Below, one piece after another: positions 15,936 through 21,565 of a DNA stretch of 21,565 nucleotides (position 1 is its first letter; every line of letters begins with the position of its first letter). The notes beneath the pieces were generated by a model. The model did no database searches, had not been told where the DNA came from, and saw only the letters and a program-made list of their open reading frames with translations. The translations under genes were made by a program, and so were the position numbers. Source of the stretch: DAOMOD01 sp964526035 (GTDB taxonomy: Bacteria > Pseudomonadota > Gammaproteobacteria > Xanthomonadales > BPKI01); the NCBI GenBank assembly GCA_964526035.1, contig CAZGKE010000055.1, positions 1 through 21,565 of the forward strand, in the 5' to 3' direction.

Positions 15936-17582
15936 CTAACCTGTCTGCGCCGCCCAACGCGCCAGCTTCTCGCGCCCGATCTTGGCGTTGTGACGGATGT
16001 CCACCGGGAAACCGGGATGGAACAGGAAGCGCTGCACGCGCGCGGTGTGCGGGTACGATGCGGCGATCGCCTTCAGCGCAGCAACGATTTCCGGATCCGG
16101 ATTGTGGCCGGGCTGCAGCTCGACGCAAAGGACCGGGGTCTGCGCGCCCGTGGCGCCGATGCCGACCAACGCCGTGCGCCGCACCTTCGGGTGGACGTTG
16201 AACACCGGCTCCACCTGCTCGGTGTAGAGCGCACCGTCGACGCCCTCGACGCGGTGCGATTTTCGGCCGCAGAACCACAGGCGACCGTCGGCATCGAACC
16301 AGCCGAGGTCGCCCATGCGATGCACGATGCGTTCGCCGCCTTCCGGCAGCGGCTCGCGGATCTTGGCCAGCGCCGTGGCCTCCGGTCGATTGAAATAGGT
16401 GTCGGTGGCGCTGGGCCCGGCGACGGTGATCTCGCCCACCTCGCCGTCCGACAACAGAAGCCGGTCGTGCCAGGTTTCCACAGCCGTATCGGAGATGGCG
16501 ATGATGCGCACCTCGTTGGGCGGCACCGGTCGTCCCACGCAGGTTCCGGCGCCGCCCTCGGTGGCGCTGCGCGTGGCCTGCAGCTCGCGCCCTTCGATGA
16601 CCGCCACGGGCAGACATTCGGTGGCGCCGTACGGCGTCCACAGCTGTGCATCGTCGGGCAGCAGCGCGCGCATCGCCGCCACCGTGTCGGGCGGCACCGG
16701 CGCGCCGGCCGAAGTGACGCGCTGCACCGTCGGCAGCTTCACGCCGTGCCGTGCCAGCACCGCGACCAGCGCCGGTGAGCCGAACAGCTGGGTGACGCCG
16801 AAGCGGTCGATGGCGTCGAGCAAGCGGCGCGGATCGGCCTCGGCCGGGCGCGTTGGGTCCATGTCGGGAATGATCGAGGTCAGCCCGAGCGCGGGATCGA
16901 ACAGCGCGAAGGGCGGAAAGGTGGGCAGATCAACGCCACCGGGCGCCAGCGCAAAGGCGTCGCGCAGCATGTCGATCTGCGCTACGAAATGACGATGCCG
17001 ATAGACCACGCCCTTGGGCACGCCGGTGGAGCCCGATGTGAACAGGATCGCGGCGACCTCGTCGCCTGCGGTATCGGCGAGCTGCGGCCCGCAGTCGACG
17101 CCCTCCGCCTCGACCTGGGCAAGCGTCGACCCACCCCAGAACCAGCGCCGTCCGACGGTCACCACATGGCGCACGTGCCCGCGCCCCCAGCCGAGCAGCA
17201 GCCGCGCGAGCTGCGCCAGAGGAATGCCGATGAAGGCCTGCGGCTGCGCCTCGTCGAGGCAGGCCTTGAGCGCGCGCCTGTCGATCCCGGGATCGACCAG
17301 CACTGGCACCGCGCCGGCCTTGAACAGCGCGAACATCAGCAGGAAGAACTCCGGCGACGGCCGCACCATCACCACGGTACGCGTGCCGCGACCGATGCCG
17401 TGTCGCGCCAGTCCCGAGGCGATGGCATCCGAGCGGCGGTCGAGGTCGCCGTAGGTGAGCGCCACATCGTAGCGCGCCATTCCGTTCGCACCGCGTCGCC
17501 CGGGGCAGCGCATGGCTATGCGTTGCGGCGCTTCAGCGGCAAGCCGCGGCAGCACTGCGGCAATGTTGGCGGGCGGACTCAT
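15936..17582 (-). CDS. oleC: OleC, beta-lactone synthetase (AMP-ligase fold)
   Basis: A 548-residue ANL-superfamily enzyme. The P-loop TSGSTGVPKG is at residues 182-191, YGATE at 318-322, the hinge region GWFDADGRLWFCGRKSHRV at about 427-445, and the C-terminal lysine K534 sits in NAKIGREKL. OleC adenylates the 2-alkyl-3-hydroxy acid and closes it to a cis-beta-lactone; it was once taken for an acyl-CoA ligase. The length is typical of stand-alone OleC and it is not fused to OleB as in some actinobacteria. The ATG at 17582 lacks a ribosome binding site and lies six bases after a TACAAT, so oleCD may have its own promoter and a leaderless message. Confidence 0.96.
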   Translation of the reverse strand: MSPPANIAAVLPRLAAEAPQRIAMRCPGRRGANGMARYDVALTYGDLDRRSDAIASGLARHGIGRGTRTVVMVRPSPEFFLLMFALFKAGAVPVLVDPGIDRRALKACLDEAQPQAFIGIPLAQLARLLLGWGRGHVRHVVTVGRRWFWGGSTLAQVEAEGVDCGPQLADTAGDEVAAILFTSGSTGVPKGVVYRHRHFVAQIDMLRDAFALAPGGVDLPTFPPFALFDPALGLTSIIPDMDPTRPAEADPRRLLDAIDRFGVTQLFGSPALVAVLARHGVKLPTVQRVTSAGAPVPPDTVAAMRALLPDDAQLWTPYGATECLPVAVIEGRELQATRSATEGGAGTCVGRPVPPNEVRIIAISDTAVETWHDRLLLSDGEVGEITVAGPSATDTYFNRPEATALAKIREPLPEGGERIVHRMGDLGWFDADGRLWFCGRKSHRVEGVDGALYTEQVEPVFNVHPKVRRTALVGIGATGAQTPVLCVELQPGHNPDPEIVAALKAIAASYPHTARVQRFLFHPGFPVDIRHNAKIGREKLARWAAQTG

Positions 17583-17588
17583 CAGGGC

Positions 17589-17594
17589 ATTGTA
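17589..17594 (-). promoter_or_regulatory. Probable -10 element of oleC
   Basis: On the minus strand TACAAT (5 of 6) ends six bases before the oleC ATG, the same spacing as at ubiJ. No convincing -35 is seen. It implies that oleC-oleD can be transcribed separately from oleB. Confidence 0.5.
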
Positions 17595-17679
17595 GAAGCG
17601 GGGCTGTACGAACGGCGAAAGCGACGATGGATGTTCGATGGCGCCGCTCCACAGGAAAGCGATTCGCTTTCAGGCTTTC

Positions 17680-17753
17680 GTAGGAGCCCACTGGTGGGCG
17701 ACAGGGGCATGGCATCGAAGCGACCGGACGGTCGCGCACCAGTGCGCTCCTAC
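17680..17753. repeat. Inverted pair of REP-like palindromes between oleB and oleC
   Basis: Two 23-base arms, 17680-17702 (beginning GTAGGAGC) and 17731-17753 (ending GCTCCTAC), are inverted copies matching at 21 of 23 positions. Each arm can itself fold (GCCCAC/GTGGGC on the left, GCGCAC/GTGCGC on the right). The two differences are at paired positions, so they are compensatory. A third hairpin, GCGACC/GGTCGC, lies at 17720-17735 and overlaps the right arm. This is the layout of the intergenic REP/BIME elements common in xanthomonads and relatives. Its last bases supply the TAG stop codon of oleB (17750-17752). It may also stabilise or end the oleB transcript. Confidence 0.85.
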
Positions 17754-18637
17754 AGCGGGTGGCGCTCGAGGAAGCTGCGGATGGAGGGCACCAGCACTTC
17801 GTGCGCATCTTCAAGCACGTAATGCCCGGCATCCTTGAACGCCATCACCTGCGCGCGCGGCAGTGCGGCAGTGAATTCGTCGAGGAAGTGCCGGTCGAAA
17901 ACGAAGTCCTTGAGACCCCAGCCGATGAACGCCGGGCGATCGGCGAATTCGTTCAGTCGGCGCCCCGCTTCCTCCACCAGCGGCCAGGCGCGATCTCTGG
18001 GCGACAAGGGAATATCCTGGACAAAGCGCAGCGTGGCGATGCGATGCGCCCAGGAATCGTAGGGCGAGGTGTAGGCACGGCGTACCGCCGGAGGCAAACG
18101 CCGCTCCACGCCGAAACGCGCGGCGCCGCCGGCAAAGGCATTGAGGCCGCGGATCAGCAATGCGCCAAGCTTCATGTCGCGGCCGAGCGTAAGCTGCCAG
18201 GGCATCTTCTTGGCGGCCGGCAGCGTGAACGCAGCGGTATTCAGGATCACCATCCGCTTGATGCGCGCGGCGTGTTTCAGCGCCCAGCCGAATCCGATCA
18301 TGCCGCCCCAGTCGTGTACCGCCAGGGTGATGTCGCCTTCGGGCAGCACGTCCTCCATCAGCGTGTCGAGATCCTCCACACGTGAGGCCAACGTGTAGTC
18401 GTAGCGATCATCCCCCGGCTTGTCCGACAGGCCCATGCCGACATGGTCGGGCACGATGCAGCGATGGTGATCGCGGAGTTCCAGCACCAGCCGCCGCCAG
18501 TAGTAGCTCCACGACGGATTGCCGTGCAGCATCAGCACCACCGGCGCCTCGCGCGGACCCTCGTCGAGGTAGTGCATGCGAATGCCGGGCCGCACTTCGA
18601 GGTGCTGGCCGCTGAAGGGGTAGTCGGGGTAGGTCAT
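17750..18637 (-). CDS. oleB: OleB, beta-lactone decarboxylase (alpha/beta-hydrolase)
   Basis: A 295-residue haloalkane-dehalogenase-like hydrolase. The nucleophile D109 lies in AVHDWGG, HGNP at 38-41 forms the oxyanion region, the acid is probably D244 (GLKDFVFD), and the base is H272 (AGHYVLED). In ole clusters this fold does not dehalogenate: OleB opens the beta-lactone from OleC and releases CO2, leaving the cis-olefin. OleB, OleC and OleD are known to assemble into one large complex. The start has only a weak GGA 8 bases upstream and lies 33 bases after the Fic gene, so it may be read from the Fic transcript. The stop codon is inside the REP-like repeat. Confidence 0.95.
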   Translation of the reverse strand: MTYPDYPFSGQHLEVRPGIRMHYLDEGPREAPVVLMLHGNPSWSYYWRRLVLELRDHHRCIVPDHVGMGLSDKPGDDRYDYTLASRVEDLDTLMEDVLPEGDITLAVHDWGGMIGFGWALKHAARIKRMVILNTAAFTLPAAKKMPWQLTLGRDMKLGALLIRGLNAFAGGAARFGVERRLPPAVRRAYTSPYDSWAHRIATLRFVQDIPLSPRDRAWPLVEEAGRRLNEFADRPAFIGWGLKDFVFDRHFLDEFTAALPRAQVMAFKDAGHYVLEDAHEVLVPSIRSFLERHPL

Positions 18638-18670
18638 GGAAATCCGGGCTCGGTGATGGGGCGGGCGGAC

Positions 18671-19831
18671 TCACAGCGGCTGCGCGCCCTCGCTCAGTAT
18701 GTCGAGGTAGGCCTGATAGGCGAACACCATATACCGGGCCTTTCCCGTGATCTCCTTCACCATGCCGAGTGCCTGCATGGTCTTGAGACCGCGCATGACG
18801 GTGGGCTTGGACAGGCCAAGGTCCTTGGCCAGGCGCGGAACGGTGCGCAGTGGATGGCGGGTGAAGCTTTCGTGCAGTTGAAGCGCCGTGCCCGCCATGC
18901 GCCCTGCCCGGCGCAGCGCGGCGCGATCGCCATCGAACAGGGCGAGCAGGCGGCCCGCCGTGTCGACCGCTTGGGTCGACGTGACCGCGATGCCCTCGAA
19001 GAAGAAGTGCAGCCAGCCCTCCCAGTCGCCCGCTGTACGCACGGCGTTGAGGCGGGCGTAGTACTCATCGCGGCGCGATTTGAAGTAGAGACTGAGGTAC
19101 AGCGATGGCTCATCGAGCAGTCCGGCATCGACCAGCATCAGAACGATGAGCAGGCGACCCAGCCTGCCGTTGCCATCGAGAAACGGATGGATGGTCTCGA
19201 ACTGGACATGCGCCAGCGCCGCTCGCGTCAGCGGCGCGATGCCGTCGTCAGCGGCGTGCAGGAAGCGCTCGAAAGCGTCCAGGCATGGCAGCACGTGGTC
19301 TGCGGGCGGTGGAACGAAGATGGCCTGATCGGGACTGGGGCCTCCCAGCCAGACCGGCGTTCGCCGAAACTCACCGGGTGCCTTGGCGTTGCCGCGTCCG
19401 CGCCGCAACAGGCAGGCATGGGCGTCCCGCAGCAGACGCAGCGAGAGCGGGAAGTCTTCCCTGAGTCGCAACAGGCCATGCTCCATTGCAGCGACGTAGT
19501 TCGATACCTCGCGCACGTCGTCCATGGGCACACCGGGTGCCTCGTCCATTTCGAACAGCAGCAGGTCGGACAGCGAGGACTGGGTGCCCTCGATCTGCGA
19601 GGAAAGCAGCGCCTCCTTGCGCACGTACTGGTAAAGGAACAGCCTGGCGTCGGGCAGCAGGCGTGAGATGCCTTTCAGTTCGCCTAGGGCAACCAGGGCT
19701 CGATCCCTCAGGGTCGCGAGCGCTTGGTCGAAACGTATCGGGGGATCGGGTGGCAGCGGCGCGGGGACGAAGGCGCGATACGCCCGTCCGCCCAGGGTAC
19801 TGGTCACATAGTGGCCGGTGCTTCGCGTCAA
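18671..19831 (-). CDS. Fic-domain protein (class II, self-inhibited) with C-terminal winged helix
   Basis: A 386-residue protein starting at the TTG at 19831, which has AAGGAGG 7 bases upstream; an ATG at 19852 is in frame but has no ribosome binding site. The N-terminal inhibitory helix holds SSQIEG at residues 77-82, matching the (S/T)xxxE(G/N) brake. The flap is EFRRTPVWLGG at about 154-164. The active motif HPFLDGNGRLGR at 215-226 is complete. A C-terminal helix-turn-helix (about 325-365, RTVPRLAKDLGLSKPTVMRGLKTM) is typical of this large family. Such proteins transfer AMP from ATP to a protein hydroxyl when the brake is released. It lies between oleA and oleB on the same strand; its target is unknown. 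No partner antitoxin is seen. Confidence 0.92.
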   Translation of the reverse strand: MTRSTGHYVTSTLGGRAYRAFVPAPLPPDPPIRFDQALATLRDRALVALGELKGISRLLPDARLFLYQYVRKEALLSSQIEGTQSSLSDLLLFEMDEAPGVPMDDVREVSNYVAAMEHGLLRLREDFPLSLRLLRDAHACLLRRGRGNAKAPGEFRRTPVWLGGPSPDQAIFVPPPADHVLPCLDAFERFLHAADDGIAPLTRAALAHVQFETIHPFLDGNGRLGRLLIVLMLVDAGLLDEPSLYLSLYFKSRRDEYYARLNAVRTAGDWEGWLHFFFEGIAVTSTQAVDTAGRLLALFDGDRAALRRAGRMAGTALQLHESFTRHPLRTVPRLAKDLGLSKPTVMRGLKTMQALGMVKEITGKARYMVFAYQAYLDILSEGAQPL

Positions 19832-19853
19832 AAGGCGCCCTCCTTGGCCCATG

Positions 19854-19880
19854 TTAGCCCACTAAGTAACGTTTGGGCTA
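19854..19880. promoter_or_regulatory. Operator-like palindromes upstream of the Fic gene
   Basis: TAGCCCA at 19855-19861 and TGGGCTA at 19874-19880 are perfect 7-bp inverted copies 12 bases apart. The first is also part of a smaller palindrome, TTAG-CCCA-CTAA (19854-19865). They lie 23-49 bases upstream of the TTG start. The Fic protein's own winged-helix domain is a natural candidate to bind here. No clear -10/-35 pair could be assigned. Confidence 0.45.
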
Positions 19881-19943
19881 TGAAACGAACTTTATTGGCG
19901 CCGGCGAGCGTGCAAGTAACGCTGGCGAACTTTGCAGCCCGGC

Positions 19944-20960
19944 CTACCAGACCACTTCAGCCATCGAGCAGTTGAGCCCGGAGCCGATGCCGAGCAGGGC
20001 GACACGCTTGCCCTTGGTCAGGCGACCCATCTCGTTCAGCTTGGACAGGGCCACCGGCACCGACGCCGGGCCGATGTTGCCGTGTTCAGGGAACACCGTC
20101 AGCACCTTGGACGGGTCGATTCCGAGCAGCTCGGTGAACGCGGCGGTGTGCACCTTGCTGATCTGGTGCACCACGAACTCGTCGAGCTCGTCGGTGGCCC
20201 AGCCGAGCGCCGCGCGTGCCGCCTGGAAGGTCTTGGCGGCGAGCTTGAGTCCCTCCACCAGCAGGGTGCGGGTGTCAGTGACCATGCGGTCGATATTGCC
20301 GCGGCACAGGTGCGAGAACTGGGTGGCGGCGCGGGTGACGCTGCCGCGGAACTGGTGGCCGTCGGGCAGCAGTTCGCTGCGTCCGAGCACCATCGCGGCG
20401 GCACCCGAGCCCAGCGTGAGCGAGGCGAACTCGTCGCGGAAATCCTCGGCGCTGGCGTCGGCACGGCTGAGCCGCTGGATGGTGCCCTCGGTGATGGCGT
20501 TCGAGGTTTCGCCGTCGACCACCAGCGCATACTCGATGTCGCCGCGCTCGATCATGCGCGCGGCGATGTCCATGCCGTTGAAGAAGGCGAGGCAGGCGTT
20601 GCCGACGTCGAAGTTCTGGCAGGTGTCGGCAAGTCCCAGGTTGCCGTGGATGATGCTGGCGGTGCTGGGTTCGAGGTAGTCGCGACAGACCGAGGTGTTG
20701 ATGAGGATGCCGATGTTCTCGTGCGCCACGCCGGAGGCGGCCAGCGCCTTCTGCGCGGCCAGGGTGGCGGCGTCGGAGGGCTGCGTGGGGCCGTCCCAGA
20801 TGCGCCGCTCGTGGATGCCGGCCACCTCTTCAAGCAGGTTGTCGCGAATGCCGAGGCGATCCAGGGTGGGCTGAAGGCGCGTCATGATGTCCGACGACCG
20901 CAGGCGGATGGGGGCGTCGATGTGCGACACGCTGGCGATGGCGACGTGCTTGTAGAGCAT
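19944..20960 (-). CDS. oleA: OleA, acyl-CoA condensing thiolase-fold enzyme
   Basis: A 338-residue FabH-like enzyme. The start at 20960 (MLYKHVAIAS) gives the length and N-terminus of Xanthomonas OleA; the longer frame to 21203 is arginine/proline-rich and not credible. Active residues: C123 in NACLAF (C143 in the published numbering, which is offset by 20), E97 in EPST (E117), H265 in VVHQ (H285) and N295 in EHGN (N315). OleA performs a non-decarboxylative Claisen condensation of two fatty acyl-CoAs to a 2-alkyl-3-keto acid, the committed step of olefin synthesis. It is 112 bases upstream of the Fic gene and is the first gene of the cluster. Confidence 0.97.
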   Translation of the reverse strand: MLYKHVAIASVSHIDAPIRLRSSDIMTRLQPTLDRLGIRDNLLEEVAGIHERRIWDGPTQPSDAATLAAQKALAASGVAHENIGILINTSVCRDYLEPSTASIIHGNLGLADTCQNFDVGNACLAFFNGMDIAARMIERGDIEYALVVDGETSNAITEGTIQRLSRADASAEDFRDEFASLTLGSGAAAMVLGRSELLPDGHQFRGSVTRAATQFSHLCRGNIDRMVTDTRTLLVEGLKLAAKTFQAARAALGWATDELDEFVVHQISKVHTAAFTELLGIDPSKVLTVFPEHGNIGPASVPVALSKLNEMGRLTKGKRVALLGIGSGLNCSMAEVVW

Positions 20961-21252
20961 GTTGTGGCTGTGCTTCAGGCGGGAACAGACCGGCCAAAGT
21001 AGCCGTTTGGCGCCGCCCCGGCAAGCGTGGGCGGGCGGCGGCCGACGGGCGGCGCCTGCTCTCATCCAGTGCCATCCGCTGTCCTTGCCCCGAGCAAGTT
21101 GAACCGAAAAGGGAGTCGCTGGTCGAATCGGGCCAGGAAGCACGGGTGAACGAAGCCGCCGCGATGCCCCATGGCGACTTGGCAACGGGTCGTCCCAGGC
21201 CAAGCTGTCTTGTTCCTTGCTTCCTGACCGCGGCTCACTGTCGCGATCCGGA
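20961..21252. other. Intergenic region between oleA and the cassette ORF
   Basis: No credible coding sequence is seen. The minus-strand frame across it (21062-21472) is composed like a shadow ORF. It should contain the oleA promoter, but no good -10/-35 pair is visible; TACTTT about 30 bases before oleA is weak. A lone GTTGAAC at 21098-21104 fits an integron core box but has no partner boxes. It probably marks the junction between the cassette array and the chromosome. Confidence 0.5.
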
Positions 21253-21417
21253 TCACAGTCGACCGTACTGGACCTTGCGGAAGTGGTGATCGCAATTTGC
21301 CAACAGCACGGTATCGATCGCAGATACCTGATCCGTGGTGAGTGAGGCGACTACAGCCAGATCCTCGCTTGTCAGGAAGTCGGCATTGACGGGCTCGCGA
21401 CCATTCAATCTGTCCAT
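21253..21417 (-). CDS. Small integron-cassette ORF, perhaps a truncated protein
   Basis: A 54-residue ORF from the ATG at 21417, which lies 15 bases beyond the attC core box, the usual position for a cassette gene. The sequence is protein-like (NADFLTSEDLAVVASLTTDQ, then VSAIDTVLLANCDHHFRKVQ) and predicts two helices. From memory it resembles the N-terminal half of small conserved proteins often found in cassettes (DUF3658-like), which continue after RKV for some 30-50 residues. Here it stops at QYGRL. The reading is unverified. No attC follows it before oleA, so it may be the decayed last cassette. The bases are visibly less GC-rich than in the ole genes. Confidence 0.5.
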   Translation of the reverse strand: MDRLNGREPVNADFLTSEDLAVVASLTTDQVSAIDTVLLANCDHHFRKVQYGRL

Positions 21418-21432
21418 TCGTCGCCGTGAGGA

Positions 21433-21523
21433 GCCTAACGCCGTGGCAAGCGGCAGCGGCACGATGAAACATCAGGAAACACGATAGCCTCTCCCCGCTG
21501 TCCGCTTGACCACATAGTTAGAC
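21433..21523 (-). other. Integron attC recombination site
   Basis: Read on the minus strand the boxes occur in order: R'' GTCTAAC (21517-21523), a 3-base spacer, L'' GTGGTCAAGCGG (21502-21513), a 48-base loop region, L' CCGCTTGCCAC (21443-21453), a 3-base spacer and R' GTTAGGC (21433-21439), cut between G21439 and T21438. L'' and L' pair fully except for one extra T in L'' (A at 21509 on the plus strand), the extrahelical base typical of attC. CAGCGG/CCGCTG (21454-21459, 21495-21500) extend the stem with one more bulge. The 91-bp length is within the known range. The flanking ORFs fit: one ends inside R'' and the next begins just after R'. Confidence 0.85.
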
Positions 21524-21565
21524 GGCACCTATCGCGGCCCATGACAAAATGCCCACCGCGCCAAG
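21518..21565 (-). CDS. 3' end of another cassette protein (partial, membrane segment)
   Basis: The minus-strand frame entering from the right edge gives LGAVGILSWAAIGAV and a TAA stop that lies within the attC box GTCTAAC. Fifteen hydrophobic residues suggest the end of a membrane helix. A stop codon inside R'' is common for cassette genes, which supports the frame, but the family is unknown. Confidence 0.5.
   Translation of the reverse strand, partial: LGAVGILSWAAIGAV

Noticed and set aside
15934..15940. GTCTAAC, an attC-like core box between oleC and oleD
   Set aside because: No matching L boxes or second core box nearby; it coincides with the oleC stop codon.
16989..17822. Plus-strand frame across the start of oleC and the REP-like repeat
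   Set aside because: Antisense to oleC and spans a structured repeat; no domain.
17750..18637. Reading OleB as a haloalkane dehalogenase
   Set aside because: The fold and residues agree, but the complete ole cluster context points to beta-lactone decarboxylation.
21098..21104. GTTGAAC, a possible core box of a second attC
   Set aside because: Fits the loose consensus, but no paired L boxes or second R box could be found before oleA.
21062..21472. A 136-codon minus-strand frame upstream of oleA
   Set aside because: It runs through the attC site and the small cassette ORF in another frame, and its composition is not protein-like.

Overview
The window is high-GC DNA from a gammaproteobacterium, most likely a member of the Xanthomonadales/Lysobacterales. 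Three things point there: a complete oleABCD long-chain olefin cluster whose OleA has the length and active-site layout of the Xanthomonas enzyme, a ubiJ-ubiB ubiquinone pair, and a paired GTAGGAGC-type palindromic intergenic repeat. The right end looks like the edge of a chromosomal integron cassette array. No tRNA, rRNA, CRISPR array, phage gene or transposase was recognised.

Left part (1-4871). After the tail of an unidentified gene, a PadR-family repressor and a PadR-coupled membrane protein lie on the minus strand. They are divergent from a three-gene ABC exporter of the DevC/DevA/DevB (MacB-like) type: permease, ATPase and membrane-fusion protein, joined by 4-bp stop/start overlaps. The padR promoter has a TTGACA -35 and a TATATA -10 with 17-bp spacing, and a perfect 8-bp inverted repeat overlaps it, so autorepression is likely.

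Middle part (4872-14870). This holds housekeeping and accessory genes: arfB with a PlsC-type acyltransferase; two unrelated SAM methyltransferases convergent on each other, the second coupled to a glutathione S-transferase; ubiJ-ubiB-truC with overlapping ends; a small exported protein; a 59-residue PLDc_N-type membrane protein; and a fused ABC transporter.

Right part (14911-20960). The minus strand reads oleA, fic, oleB, a REP-like repeat, oleC, oleD. OleA condenses two acyl-CoAs, OleD reduces the beta-keto acid, OleC closes a beta-lactone and OleB removes CO2 to give the olefin. A class II Fic (AMP-transferase-type) gene with its own operator-like palindrome sits between oleA and oleB. A REP-like pair supplies the oleB stop codon, and oleC has a -10-like TACAAT six bases before its ATG. 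The cluster therefore looks like several transcription units rather than one operon.

Far right (20961-21565). A well-formed integron attC site (about 91 bp) lies between the 3' end of one cassette ORF, whose stop codon is inside the attC core box, and a 54-residue ORF that starts 15 bases after the other core box. Four genes (permease, arfB, ubiJ, oleC) share a -10-like hexamer 6-7 bases before the start codon and no ribosome binding site, which suggests leaderless transcripts.
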